A DNA stretch of 50,422 nucleotides, from assembly GCA_910583775.1 (NCBI GenBank), contig CAJTYD010000009.1, positions 1 through 50,422 of the forward strand, in the 5' to 3' direction. The translations under genes and the position numbers were made by a program. How positions within the stretch are numbered: the stretch's first letter is position 1; the number at the start of each line of letters is the position of its first letter. The DNA is from an uncultured Muribaculaceae bacterium. GTDB lineage: Bacteria; Bacteroidota; Bacteroidia; Bacteroidales; Muribaculaceae. The notes beneath the pieces are model-generated. The model saw only the letters and a list, made by a program, of their open reading frames with translations. It did no database searches and was not told where the DNA came from. Positions 41,934-50,422 of this stretch are shown piece after piece.

Positions 41934-43186
41934 AGAAATTAGGTATATATACTTTGATGCTGATGATATTGACATTGGCATCTTGCGGGAAGGAGACTCC
42001 TTTTAATCCTGATCCGGAACCTGCCGAGGAGGGGCAGCTCTCGAAATCAGCGCTGTCTTTAGATATACTCGACGCTTCGGTTGTAAGTTCGACTAAGGCG
42101 GCTACAACAGATGTAAATCTTAATGACTTTGATGTCATGATATATCAAGTAGGTGTCAATACTCCGAAATTTAAATATAAATACGGAGAGATGCCGGAAA
42201 TTGTCACTTTGATGCGCGGTGAGTATTATGTCGTGGCAGAGTATGGCTCAAATGTGGATAAAGGCTGGGATGCACCGTACTACAAAGGAGAGTCGGATAA
42301 TTTTCTTATTAAGGGTGGGGAGATTACCGATGATATCGGCGATATAAAATGTAAGTTGCAGAATGTTAAGGTGTCGGTTGACTACGGGCCGATTCTGCTT
42401 GATCAGGTGGAGAACCCGAATGTCGAAATCAAAGTCTGTGCTCCAGCCAATCAGGATAATATCGAGGGACTTGTTTTTGGTAAAAATGAAAGCCGTTGCG
42501 GGTATTTCCGCTATGAGCAAGGAGTTACTCTTATAGCCGAATTCAACGGTCTCATAAAGGGTGATCCGACTCCTACTCAGAAAATCAGTTCAATCACCAA
42601 TCTTGAGGGTGGAAAGCATTATAAGATAACATTTAAGCTACATGTTATTCCGGAGGATCCCAAGGGTGGGATTGCTCCTAAAATGGGAGTAGACGCAACT
42701 CTTGTGGTGACGGATGTGGAGCGCAATGTCGATCTTCAGGAGGATGAGCTTCTTCAAGATGACGAACGACCGAGCGAGGGAGGTGATGAGCCGGATGATT
42801 CAGGACTTGAAATCACGGCTGAGGCTCCGATTGATCTTTCGGCAGTGAATCTTGTGGATAAGGATTCTCATGTAGTGCTTAATATTGCGAGTCAGACCGG
42901 TATTACAAAATTCCAGGTGAACATTATATCCGACGATCTTGCCGGACTTGTTCCTGCTGTGCTCGATCTCGTGGAGCCGGGTGATAATCTGGGTTTGCTT
43001 CAGGGACTTGGTCTTCTGCCGGATGGCAAGACAACAGTCAGGGCCGAGAAGAATGTGAAGTTTGATGTTTCGGGCTTCATGGAGATGCTTTGCGCCTTGG
43101 GAAGTGGAAAGGAACACACGTTCAGACTGACAGTAGCGGATTCTTCAGGTGAGGTTGTCAAGGAGCTTAAACTAAAAACGAAGTAA
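41930..43186 (+). CDS. DUF4493-like surface lipoprotein
   Basis: A 418-residue lipoprotein (lipobox LASC, Cys19, then GKET). The N-terminal half repeats the pattern of its neighbours: LMRGEYYVVAEYGSNVDKG, DAPYYKGESDNFLI and NVKVSVDYGPILL. The second half (from about 280, after an acidic linker with Glu-Asp runs) is a different beta domain, DLSAVNLVDKDSHVVLNIAS. There is no PCMD domain. The ATG overlaps the previous stop by four bases, so this is a true operon. Function unknown. Confidence 0.75.
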   Translation: MKKLGIYTLMLMILTLASCGKETPFNPDPEPAEEGQLSKSALSLDILDASVVSSTKAATTDVNLNDFDVMIYQVGVNTPKFKYKYGEMPEIVTLMRGEYYVVAEYGSNVDKGWDAPYYKGESDNFLIKGGEITDDIGDIKCKLQNVKVSVDYGPILLDQVENPNVEIKVCAPANQDNIEGLVFGKNESRCGYFRYEQGVTLIAEFNGLIKGDPTPTQKISSITNLEGGKHYKITFKLHVIPEDPKGGIAPKMGVDATLVVTDVERNVDLQEDELLQDDERPSEGGDEPDDSGLEITAEAPIDLSAVNLVDKDSHVVLNIASQTGITKFQVNIISDDLAGLVPAVLDLVEPGDNLGLLQGLGLLPDGKTTVRAEKNVKFDVSGFMEMLCALGSGKEHTFRLTVADSSGEVVKELKLKTK

Positions 43187-43187
43187 G

Positions 43188-45509
43188 ATGGCATCAAGAA
43201 TGAAATATTATATATCTGCTCTCGCAGGCATCTCTTTGCTTTGTCAGAGTTGTGTCTCGGAGTCTCCTTTCAGTGAGGGGGAGGATGGAATATTGAAGCT
43301 TTCGGCGCAGATATGCGAGGAGGTTAAGACAAGAGCCAATCTTGCGGATTATGATCACGAGAGTCTTGTAAGAAACTGTGTCATATATATAGAGTCTAAT
43401 AAGGGACTTATCCGTAAATACAAGGGCCTTGATCAGGTTCCATCCTCGATATCTCTCAAACCGGGAGAATATGTTGTCGAGGGTTGGACCGGCGACAGTG
43501 TATCGGCGTCTTTCGATAAGAAATTCTATCGCGGATATGAAAGGGTATCGATCGCTTCCGGCCAGGAGAATCAGATGTCTCTTGTCTGTAACATCGCAAA
43601 CACACTCGTTTCGGTCACTCCTGAGTCTCTCGATCAGGGATTAAGAAATGTCAAGGTCACGTTCAGTCATTCCAAAGGTTCTCTTGAGTTTGACGAGTCT
43701 CGTATAAAGGATGGAGGTAAAGGTTATTTCATGGTTCCCAATGCCGACACTTCTATCAGATACCTGATAGAGGGAAATTATGAGAACGGTGATTCATACC
43801 GGCAGGAGGGCGTGATAAATAATGTAATGCGCGCCCATGAATATAGGCTTGACCTTACAGCTAATCCAGACAACATCCCTTTTGGAGGAGGAGTTTTCAA
43901 GATTTCGATAGAGGATATAGAAGTTAAGACAGAACTTGTATATATATATGGTAAGCCGACCATCTCAGCATACATTAATGATGAGCTTTTTAATCTTGAG
44001 GATCAGATAGTCGGTGTGAAGGATCCTACGGGAGACCAGAGACCTTTCACTGATGTTATCGTTCGGGTGCGTGGTTACGAGGATCTAACATCCTTGCAAT
44101 TGCGCGGAGGTGATAATTTCACTTCAGAGGGCCTTCCGTTTGCCTCTATCAATATGCTGAGACCGAGTGCATCTTATCCGACTTCGCAGATGAATGCCGA
44201 TGGAATACGGTTAACTAAAACAGGTCCTTTCTATGGCCCTAATGGAGGATCTACTCCTGATGAAGGCAAGATATGGTTTCAATATGAAATTAAATTCGAG
44301 AAGAAGTTCTTCGATAGTCTTCCTCCCAAGGAGACCGAATATAAACTCCACATAACAGCTGTGGACTTCCAGGAAGGAGGTACTGATGCCAAGCAGAATA
44401 CAGCAACGATGCATATCGCCACGACTGATGCTGCAGTTACTGTGAAAGCGCCGGTTCAGACCGAGGCACTCAATCAGGAGACTAATCCGATGGCTGTGCT
44501 TTACAGTACGGCGGTTATTTCCGGAAAGATACGTAGTGAGAGTGCCGCCGGGTATGGTGTGAAGTATCGTAAGAAAGGCACTCCAGACTGGATCTCGGTT
44601 CCCGCTGAACCCGCAACGGCTGCTTCGATGCGCTCCCGCACACGTGCGGTAGGTGATATTTACTCCGTAACCCTCACCGGGTTGGAACCGGGGACAACAT
44701 ACGAGTATAAGGCGTATGAACAGGGTTATGACAACTGCAATATCTATGAGTTTACTACTGAATCCGCCTTTGTGATTCCGAATGCATCTTTTGAGGAGTG
44801 GGGAACTTACAAAGGAACTTCTGATATGAGTCTTGCAAATGGAAAAGATATTGTATTCCCGGGAACAGGCTCACGTTCTTTCTGGGATTCCGGTAATCCG
44901 GGAGCAGCGGCGGCGAATGACATACTGACAGATAAATCAACTGATATCTTCAAATCCGGCAGTTATAGTGCAAAACTTGTCTCTAAAGAATGCGGAATGT
45001 TGGGTATCAATAAGTTTGCGGCGGGTAATGTTTTTGCAGGCGAGTATGTAAAGACGGATGGAACTGATGGTGTCCTTAAATTCGGACGCCCGTATAACGG
45101 ATCTCATCCTAAGAAGCTTGTGGTTTATGCAAATTATCGACCGGCAGTCGCTTCCGGCAAGGGTGCTAACGATTCTTATATAGCATCCGGTGCACTTGAT
45201 CAAGGTCAGATATATGTTGCCTTGACAACTGAGCAGGTTGATATAAGGACCAAATCAAACGATCGAAAACTTTTTGATAAGGATGACAGTTGTGTGTTGG
45301 CTTACGGGCAGGTGACCTGGACGGCCAATTTCGGTCCTGACGGCGCTTTAGAGAAAGTCGAGATACCTCTGGAATATTACGAGAGGGCGAAGACGACAAA
45401 GGCTAAATACCTGGTAATCGTGGCTTCGGCGTCGAAGTTCGGCGATTACTTCTCGGGAGGCCCCGGCTCGGTAATGTATCTTGATGATTTTGAATTGGTT
45501 TATGAATAG
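43188..45509 (+). CDS. DUF4493-like lipoprotein with C-terminal PCMD domain
   Basis: A 773-residue lipoprotein (lipobox CQSC, then VSES). The DUF4493-like domain is residues 30-230 (SLKPGEYVVEGWTGDSVSA, NTLVSVTPESL). A fibronectin-III-like segment near 445-525 (KYRKKGTPDWISVPAE, LTGLEPGTTYEYKAY) leads to a PCMD (putative carbohydrate metabolism) domain to the end: AGNVFAGEYVKTDGT, LKFGRPY and SKFGDYFSGGPGSVMYLDDF. A glycan-binding surface role is a guess from the domain name. A start at 43200 is equally possible. Confidence 0.8.
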   Translation: MASRMKYYISALAGISLLCQSCVSESPFSEGEDGILKLSAQICEEVKTRANLADYDHESLVRNCVIYIESNKGLIRKYKGLDQVPSSISLKPGEYVVEGWTGDSVSASFDKKFYRGYERVSIASGQENQMSLVCNIANTLVSVTPESLDQGLRNVKVTFSHSKGSLEFDESRIKDGGKGYFMVPNADTSIRYLIEGNYENGDSYRQEGVINNVMRAHEYRLDLTANPDNIPFGGGVFKISIEDIEVKTELVYIYGKPTISAYINDELFNLEDQIVGVKDPTGDQRPFTDVIVRVRGYEDLTSLQLRGGDNFTSEGLPFASINMLRPSASYPTSQMNADGIRLTKTGPFYGPNGGSTPDEGKIWFQYEIKFEKKFFDSLPPKETEYKLHITAVDFQEGGTDAKQNTATMHIATTDAAVTVKAPVQTEALNQETNPMAVLYSTAVISGKIRSESAAGYGVKYRKKGTPDWISVPAEPATAASMRSRTRAVGDIYSVTLTGLEPGTTYEYKAYEQGYDNCNIYEFTTESAFVIPNASFEEWGTYKGTSDMSLANGKDIVFPGTGSRSFWDSGNPGAAAANDILTDKSTDIFKSGSYSAKLVSKECGMLGINKFAAGNVFAGEYVKTDGTDGVLKFGRPYNGSHPKKLVVYANYRPAVASGKGANDSYIASGALDQGQIYVALTTEQVDIRTKSNDRKLFDKDDSCVLAYGQVTWTANFGPDGALEKVEIPLEYYERAKTTKAKYLVIVASASKFGDYFSGGPGSVMYLDDFELVYE

Positions 45510-46374
45510 AAAATATAGTTTATTCATGATGTTGATGGGTTTGGCTCTGTGCGCGCTTGGCGCGCAGAGTCAAACTTCGTTTTTGGCATCATCGGATATT
45601 TTGGCTAAGGATTCGCTGTCGAAGAGGGTGAATACGGAGCTCAGACATGACACGCTCCATGTCACGCCGGAGATGGTGGCCGAGCTGCAGCGATCGCAGC
45701 AACCCGAGGAGTTCGAACGGGAGATCGAATCGGTGGTCTTTATCCCCAAAGGGCAGTGGATAACCGGTCTGTCGGTATCCTATACCCAGTCGTCGCAGAA
45801 TAAATATCAGTTTTTTATCCTGCAGGGTATTTCCGGCGATACATATAATTTCAAGATCACGCCGATGGTGGGCTATGCGTTTCGCGACGACATGGCGGCA
45901 GGCCTTAAGTTCGGATACCAGCGTGCCCTCACCAAACTCGAGGCGGCTGACATCGTGCTCGATTCGGAAACAAGCTACGACACTGACCATATCTATTCAT
46001 TAGGGCATAATTACTATGCCACGATGTTCTTCCGCAATTATTTCTCGATCGGCCGTTCGAAACGCTTCGGCTTCTTCAACGAGATCCAGTGCCAGCTCGG
46101 CGGAGGCCAGTCGAAGATCACCAAGGGGGTAGCCGAGAACCTGACCGGTACCTACGAGCGCAATTTCTCGCTCGACATCGGTCTCGTGCCCGGCCTTGCG
46201 GTATTCCTCAGCAATTATTCGGCGGTGGAGGTGAATGTGGGTGTTCTCGGTTTCAGCTATACCGACACCAAGTCGACCACCGACCGAATCTATGTTGCCC
46301 ACCGCAAGTCGAAATCGGCGAATTTCCGTATCAATCTCTTTTCAATCACCTTCGGGTGCGTCTTTTATCTCTGA
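45502..46374 (+). CDS. Outer-membrane beta-barrel protein, operon paralogue 1
   Basis: A 290-residue protein with a signal peptide (about 1-23, ending LGAQS). After an Arg/Glu-rich mature start, VFIPKGQWITGLSVSYTQ begins a barrel with alternating strands and it ends in SITFGCVFYL, a typical C-terminal strand. RNYFSIGRSKRFGFFNEIQC corresponds to RQYIGIARRGRFGVFNEMEL in the next gene, so the two are paralogues. The ATG at 45502 overlaps the previous stop; an ATG at 45481 would break the signal peptide. No family name recognised. Confidence 0.75.
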   Translation: MNRKYSLFMMLMGLALCALGAQSQTSFLASSDILAKDSLSKRVNTELRHDTLHVTPEMVAELQRSQQPEEFEREIESVVFIPKGQWITGLSVSYTQSSQNKYQFFILQGISGDTYNFKITPMVGYAFRDDMAAGLKFGYQRALTKLEAADIVLDSETSYDTDHIYSLGHNYYATMFFRNYFSIGRSKRFGFFNEIQCQLGGGQSKITKGVAENLTGTYERNFSLDIGLVPGLAVFLSNYSAVEVNVGVLGFSYTDTKSTTDRIYVAHRKSKSANFRINLFSITFGCVFYL

Positions 46375-46380
46375 TCGGTT

Positions 46381-47340
46381 ATGGTTAAGAAATATATCAA
46401 GACTTTGTTGATGGCTGCGGCCATGATTGCCGCGTTTCCCGCAGCAGCCGCGGAGATCGCCGACACCGTTCCGGTGAAGACGGATAGCGTTAAGCGGAAA
46501 ATCCCCGACGGCAAGTATATCTTCATCCCTGATTCGATCCAGGATGACGTCCTGCAGCTGCTCAAAGGCGGAAAACGCGTCGTTGACGACGAACGCAAGC
46601 ACGACCCAAACGAAAAGGTTATCTGGAAGGGCGACACTATCCCGATGAAGCTCAAGACCCGCAATCTCGGCCGCTTCGACCGCGGGCTTTCGAACTACCT
46701 CTTTATTCCGAAAGGCGACTGGGGCTTCGGTCTGACGGCCAGCTACGGCGAGTTTTCAACAGATAACCTCGAGGTGTTCAACCTCCTGAGCGACATCGAT
46801 ATCAAGGCGCATATCTTTTCGATCAAGCCTTATTTCCTCTATTTCATCAGGAATAACCTTGCCGTCGGCCTTCGTTTCGGATATACTTCGGCCAAGGGAG
46901 ACATCGGCTCGTTCAAGGTGGATATCGACGAGGATATGAACTTTGACCTTCATGACATCGGCTACCGGAACGAGAGCTATACGGCGGCGCTGCTTTTCAG
47001 ACAGTATATCGGCATCGCGCGGCGCGGGCGCTTCGGCGTGTTCAACGAGATGGAACTCGCTTTCTCGTCGGGTAATTCCGATTTCATCAGACCCTACAAC
47101 AGCGAACCGCTCAAGACTCACACCAACTATATGGAGGCGGCGCTGAATTTCTCGCCCGGCGTCTGCGTGTTTATCATGAAGAATGTGTCGTTCAACGTGT
47201 CGTTCGGCGTTTTCGGATTCTATCTCCGCAACGAGAAGCAGATTGAAAACGGCGAGAGCCTCGGCAACCGCACCACTTCCGGAGCTAATTTCCGCTTCAA
47301 TATTTTCAACATCAATTTCGGCATAGGCATCCATATATGA
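46381..47340 (+). CDS. Outer-membrane beta-barrel protein, operon paralogue 2
   Basis: A 319-residue protein with a signal peptide (about 1-22, MAAAMIAAFPAAAA core). It shares with the previous gene the block LFIPKGDWGFGLTASYGEF, the central RGRFGVFNEM block and the final aromatic-ended strands (INFGIGIHI). It starts six bases after the previous stop, and its own stop overlaps the next ATG by four bases. A likely role is exporting, anchoring or partnering the lipoproteins of the operon; this is inference from context. Confidence 0.75.
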   Translation: MVKKYIKTLLMAAAMIAAFPAAAAEIADTVPVKTDSVKRKIPDGKYIFIPDSIQDDVLQLLKGGKRVVDDERKHDPNEKVIWKGDTIPMKLKTRNLGRFDRGLSNYLFIPKGDWGFGLTASYGEFSTDNLEVFNLLSDIDIKAHIFSIKPYFLYFIRNNLAVGLRFGYTSAKGDIGSFKVDIDEDMNFDLHDIGYRNESYTAALLFRQYIGIARRGRFGVFNEMELAFSSGNSDFIRPYNSEPLKTHTNYMEAALNFSPGVCVFIMKNVSFNVSFGVFGFYLRNEKQIENGESLGNRTTSGANFRFNIFNINFGIGIHI

Positions 47341-48905
47341 GAAGGCTTTTCAAGATATTTCTCCCGGCGCTCTGCGTCGTGTTGCCGGGCTGTATAAGCA
47401 ATGACATCCCTTATCCGCATATAGTGCAGAACATCACGGCGCTCGCCGCCGAGGGGGAGACGCGCGCGGCGTCGATCGATTCGATAGCCCTCGAGGCCAC
47501 CGTCTATCTCGACGAGACCGTCGACATCGAGAATGTGAGATTCTCCGATTATAAGTTTTCGGAGGGCGCCGAGTCGGATCCCGACCTTATGAGCGGAACC
47601 TACAATCTCACTTCCCCGCTTACCGTCACCCTTACCAAATGGTATCCTTACGAATGGACGATCACGGCCGAGCAGGAGATAGAGCGTTATTTTTCGGTCG
47701 AAGGGGAGATAGGGGAGAGCGTTGTCGACCCAATCGGCCACCGCGTGATCATCACCATGCCGGAGGGAACGGATCTCTCGAAGGTGCATATCCTGAGCTG
47801 CAAGCTCGGACCGCGCGAGGTGACCACGATGGATCCCCAGCTCGGACCCGGTGTGTTCGACCTCCGTTATCCTCTCAAGGTGGCGGTGACGGCTTTCGGC
47901 CGCACGAGCTACTGGACGATCTATGTGCAGCTCTCGGAGTTAGTGGTCAACACGGAGCGCGTCGACGCCTGGTCGCAGGTGATCTGGGCGTATGGCAACG
48001 GCCCGGCGGATGTGAAGAACGGTTTCCAGTATCGCGAGGCCGGAGCCACTGAATGGACAGATGTACCTGCCGACAGAGTGGAACAGACGCAAGGTGCTTT
48101 CTCATGCTCGATCCCGCATCTGAAACCTCTGACGGAGTATGTTGTCCGCACTGTCTCGGGCAGTGATATAGGTAATGAGGTTACCGTGACCACGCAGGGA
48201 ACGGCCGACCTCCCGAACGGCGATTTCGAGAACTGGTGCCAGATCGGCAAGATCATCTTCCCCTATGCCGAGGGCGGCGAACAGTTCTGGGATACGGGCA
48301 ATACGGGTACTTCGACACTCGGTCAGAACAATACCGTGCCCTCCGATCATACACCGACCGGAAGCGGTCGTGCCGCGGAGTGCAACACGAAGTTCGTAGG
48401 TATCGCGGGAATCGGCAAGCTCGGCGCCGGCTCGATCTTTACCGGGAAGTTCGCGAAGGTCGACGGCACGAACGGTATCCTCGACTTCGGTCGCCCGTGG
48501 ACGCTGCGCCCGACCAGGCTGCGCGGCTATTTCCAGTATCAGACAAAGCCGATAGATTATGTGTCGACGGAGTTCGCCTCGCTCAGAGGGCGCCCGGACA
48601 CGTGTATCGTATATATCGCCCTGACCGACTGGACGACGCCTTACGAAGTGCGCACGAACCCGCGTAACCGCAATCTCTTTGACCCGAATGCCTCATACGT
48701 TATAGGTTACGGCCAGATGCAGTATAGCGGAACGATGGATGCATACCAGAGTTTCGACATACCGATAAAATATCGTGACACGTCGCGCGTTCCTTCATAT
48801 ATACAGATCACGTGCTCGACTTCGAAATATGGCGACTACTTCACGGGCGGCAACGGCGCGGTTCTCTGGGTCGACCAGTTCTCGTTAGGCTGGGACCTCG
48901 AATAA
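47337..48905 (+). CDS. PCMD-domain lipoprotein
   Basis: A 522-residue lipoprotein (lipobox LPGC, Cys19). Two beta domains of about 90 residues (about 40-200; the repeated pattern LDETVDIENV and MPEGTDLSKV suggests related folds) precede a short fibronectin-III-like part. Residues 285-522 form a PCMD domain: LPNGDFENW, GAGSIFTGKFAKVDGTNG, LDFGRPW and SKYGDYFTGGNGAVLWVDQF. The domain is strikingly close to that of the gene at 43188. This is the last gene of the operon; its TAA begins a TTGAAT-type repeat module. Confidence 0.82.
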   Translation: MRRLFKIFLPALCVVLPGCISNDIPYPHIVQNITALAAEGETRAASIDSIALEATVYLDETVDIENVRFSDYKFSEGAESDPDLMSGTYNLTSPLTVTLTKWYPYEWTITAEQEIERYFSVEGEIGESVVDPIGHRVIITMPEGTDLSKVHILSCKLGPREVTTMDPQLGPGVFDLRYPLKVAVTAFGRTSYWTIYVQLSELVVNTERVDAWSQVIWAYGNGPADVKNGFQYREAGATEWTDVPADRVEQTQGAFSCSIPHLKPLTEYVVRTVSGSDIGNEVTVTTQGTADLPNGDFENWCQIGKIIFPYAEGGEQFWDTGNTGTSTLGQNNTVPSDHTPTGSGRAAECNTKFVGIAGIGKLGAGSIFTGKFAKVDGTNGILDFGRPWTLRPTRLRGYFQYQTKPIDYVSTEFASLRGRPDTCIVYIALTDWTTPYEVRTNPRNRNLFDPNASYVIGYGQMQYSGTMDAYQSFDIPIKYRDTSRVPSYIQITCSTSKYGDYFTGGNGAVLWVDQFSLGWDLE

Positions 48906-49078
48906 TTTTGAATGTTGAATGTTGAATTTTGAATTGGGCTGACGCGCAGGGTGTCGATTGTAGGGACATCCCTTTGGGAGGTTTCAAATGTTGGCGGCGT
49001 TGTAGGGACGCACGGTTCGTGCGTCCGCCTGATCGCCGGCAGATTAATGTTTAGACAGGAGTACAGGATAACAAAATT
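48906..49078. repeat. Mosaic repeat region after the PCMD operon
   Basis: From the stop codon: TAATTTTGAATGTTGAATGT and further TTGAAT units, then TTGGGCTGACGCGC, GGGACATCCCTTTGGGAGG, GGACGCACG-GTT-CGTGCGTCC (49006-49026, perfect nine-pair stem) and AGACAGGAGTACAGGA. These modules recur, partly reordered and on the other strand, at 31317-31564. The loop of the nine-pair hairpin differs (GTT here, AGC there) while the stem is unchanged. Confidence 0.8.
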
Positions 49079-49684
49079 ATGAAAAGTATGTTGAGGATGA
49101 GAGGAATAATTGCGACGGTGATGGTCGCCGTTACGGGCGTTTTCGCTCCGGCGAGCTCCTTGGCGCAGACGCAGCTGGAGGAACAGCCGTTCGTGCGGTC
49201 GCGCGATCAGAAGGCCGTCGAGACGTCTACCGATGTCATAAATATCGTATTGCCGACGGCTGCCCTGGCCGCGGTGTTGATTCAGCAGGACTGGAAGGGA
49301 CTTATTCAGGGAATTGAGACCGCCGGGGCGACTGCCGCGGCGACGCTGATTCTGAAATATTCCATCAAGGAATGGCGCCCTGACCGCCATGACACTCATT
49401 CTTTCCCTTCGGGTCACACGTCGATGAGTTTCGCGTCGGCAGCTTTTATTCAGCGTCGATATGGCTGGAAATTCGGAGCACCGGCATATGCGCTGGCCAC
49501 TTACGTGGGCTGGGGACGTGTCTTCTCTAAGAAACATCATTGGTGGGATGTGGTGGCCGGAGCGGCCATCGGTGCGGGGAGCGCGTATATCTTTACGCGG
49601 CCGTTTGCCAAAAAGCACGATCTGCAGATAGCGCCGGTTTCTGATGGAAGAAATGTGGGTGTTTATTGCTCGATGGCATTTTAG
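49079..49684 (+). CDS. PAP2-family phosphatase
   Basis: A 201-residue protein with a signal or anchor segment (about 10-30). The three acid-phosphatase motifs are present: KEWRPDRHD (K-x6-RP type, near 97-105), FPSGHTS (near 109-115) and GRVFSKKHHWWDV (R-x5-H-x3-D, near 149-161). Such enzymes dephosphorylate undecaprenyl pyrophosphate, lipid A or phosphatidate. The diacylglycerol/undecaprenol kinase gene 98 bases on supports lipid-carrier metabolism. Substrate not decided. Confidence 0.9.
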   Translation: MKSMLRMRGIIATVMVAVTGVFAPASSLAQTQLEEQPFVRSRDQKAVETSTDVINIVLPTAALAAVLIQQDWKGLIQGIETAGATAAATLILKYSIKEWRPDRHDTHSFPSGHTSMSFASAAFIQRRYGWKFGAPAYALATYVGWGRVFSKKHHWWDVVAGAAIGAGSAYIFTRPFAKKHDLQIAPVSDGRNVGVYCSMAF

Positions 49685-49700
49685 ATGGGGTTAGTATTTT

Positions 49701-49763
49701 AATAAGGGCGTTAAGGGAGTTAAGGGCTTTAAGGTCTTTAAGGGCGTTAGGGGCTTTAAGGTA
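49701..49763. repeat. 9-bp tandem repeat, seven units, before dgkA
   Basis: Seven units: AATAAGGGC, GTTAAGGGA, GTTAAGGGC, TTTAAGGTC, TTTAAGGGC, GTTAGGGGC and TTTAAGGTA. This is the same unit type and the same unit number as 22349-22411, 27 kb away. Confidence 0.9.
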
Positions 49764-49782
49764 TTTTTTAGAGTAAGGTTTT

Positions 49783-50166
49783 ATGGGAGGATTCTGGAAG
49801 AAGAGGGCTAAATCTTTTGTTTATGCGTGGAAGGGGATAAGGACGCTGTTCGGTTCGGAGGCGAATGCCAAGGTGCATCTGGGCGCCGCTCTGCTCGTTG
49901 TGATCGCTGGATTTCTGTTGCGGCTTTCGCCTGCGGAATGGTGCGCGATCATTATCTGCATCGGCGGGGTTTTTATGGCCGAGGGTTTCAACACGGCGTT
50001 GGAGAAGGTTTGCGACAAGGTCTCGCCTGAAAAAAATCCGTTGATCGGGGCGGCGAAAGATGTCGCCGCAGGGGCAGTCCTCCTTTTTGTCATAGCCGCC
50101 GTAGCCGTCGGCCTCATAATTTTCCTCCCTAAGTTCATGGATGCGGTTTCTGTGTTAAGAAATTGA
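49783..50166 (+). CDS. dgkA: Diacylglycerol/undecaprenol kinase
   Basis: A 127-residue small integral-membrane kinase of the DgkA family with three membrane helices (about 31-48, 52-66, 94-115). EANAKVHLGAA and the family signature EGFNTALEKVCDKVSPEKN followed by GAAKDVAAGAVLLF are intact. Members phosphorylate diacylglycerol or undecaprenol; the Gram-negative/Gram-positive split cannot be settled here. It follows the PAP2 gene and the 9-bp array. Confidence 0.93.
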   Translation: MGGFWKKRAKSFVYAWKGIRTLFGSEANAKVHLGAALLVVIAGFLLRLSPAEWCAIIICIGGVFMAEGFNTALEKVCDKVSPEKNPLIGAAKDVAAGAVLLFVIAAVAVGLIIFLPKFMDAVSVLRN

Positions 50167-50253
50167 AAGGAATTTTAACATTTGTTGATAAGAATGATTT
50201 TCAAGAGATTAAAATGATTTGAACAATTATTTTGCAAAATTGTTATGAAAATA

Positions 50254-50285
50254 TTTGCACAGCGTGAATTTTTGCTATAACTTTG
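50254..50285 (+). promoter_or_regulatory. Promoter for a gene beyond the window
   Basis: TTTG (50254-50257), a 20-base spacer and TAACTTTG (50278-50285) match the Bacteroidetes consensus exactly in spacing. Confidence 0.75.
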
Positions 50286-50422
50286 CAACCGCAAACGGGA
50301 AAACAACCCCGGGGCTCACAAGCCTGAAAGGTTGATCCGGATGCAAAAGAACAATGAAATTTTGTCACAAGACAAGCAGCGTAACCGAAGTAATTCGGTA
50401 TGTTGAGAGAGTATAAGGGAAC
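50286..50422 (+). promoter_or_regulatory. Structured leader at the window end, with a possible 21-codon leader ORF
   Basis: After the promoter, CAACC (50304-50308) pairs with GGTTG (50330-50334), enclosing GGCT-CACA-AGCC (50313-50324). An ATG at 50341 opens a 21-codon frame (MQKNNEILSQDKQRNRSNSV, C, stop) ending near 50406, and CCGAAGTAATTCGG near its end can form a hairpin. The downstream gene is not in the window. Confidence 0.4.

Noticed and set aside
49079..50166. PAP2 phosphatase and DgkA as part of the DUF4493 operon
   Set aside because: They are separated from it by the mosaic repeat region, and their predicted role in lipid-carrier metabolism is unrelated.

Overview
The window looks like a chromosomal segment of a Bacteroidales bacterium, most likely of the Muribaculaceae or a close relative. 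This is inferred from family content and promoter style, not from a database search. Many start sites are preceded by the Bacteroidetes promoter pattern TTTG-N19/20-TAnnTTTG. The genes include a lipoprotein-type TamA (TamL) beside TamB, a PorQ-like protein, DUF4923, DUF4493 and PCMD surface proteins, a eukaryote-type glycogen branching enzyme and a folP-cdaA pair. No rRNA, tRNA, CRISPR array, transposase or phage gene was seen.

Layout. Positions 1-9000 hold the start of rplU diverging from rpsO, then a VanZ-like gene, tamB, tamL and a small membrane protein in one tight run. Positions 9100-18300 hold typA, an APC permease, rsgA (minus), a small winged-helix protein, folP-cdaA, a porQ-like gene (minus) and a secreted TonB-domain protein. 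Positions 18400-26400 hold rplS, gpmI, a 5'-nucleotidase, a GH3 lipoprotein, then radC, a glycosyltransferase and efp on the minus strand, and rpmH (51 codons). Positions 26500-37000 are almost wholly minus strand: a small membrane protein, dnaB, menA, an ADP-ribosylglycohydrolase, tadA, ispH-cmk-glgB and an ATPase fused to a DUF4435/TOPRIM-like domain. Positions 37100-50400 hold ribE, a DUF4923 gene, a six-gene envelope operon (three DUF4493-like lipoproteins, two paralogous outer-membrane barrels, one PCMD lipoprotein), a PAP2 phosphatase, a diacylglycerol/undecaprenol kinase and a structured leader for a gene beyond the window.

The coding genes are mainly housekeeping: translation, replication, isoprenoid, folate, riboflavin and menaquinone supply, and envelope biogenesis. 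The most unusual content is between genes. A roughly 190-bp hairpin element occurs three times (718-912, 14356-14536, 17459-17651), with terminal inverted repeats and an inner stem whose two arms change together between copies. A second element of about 380-500 bp fills the gap between two pairs of convergent genes (12546-12923, 37699-38195) and reaches the stop codons on both sides. A third, mosaic family of small hairpins and TTGAAT-rich modules sits directly after several stop codons. 9-bp tandem repeats of the NTTAAGGNN type follow two genes with seven units each.

The best candidates for undescribed biology are the covarying hairpin family, the convergent-gene spacer element, the DUF4493/PCMD/outer-membrane-protein operon and the single-chain ATPase-DUF4435 protein, which resembles a fusion of the two PARIS defence proteins.
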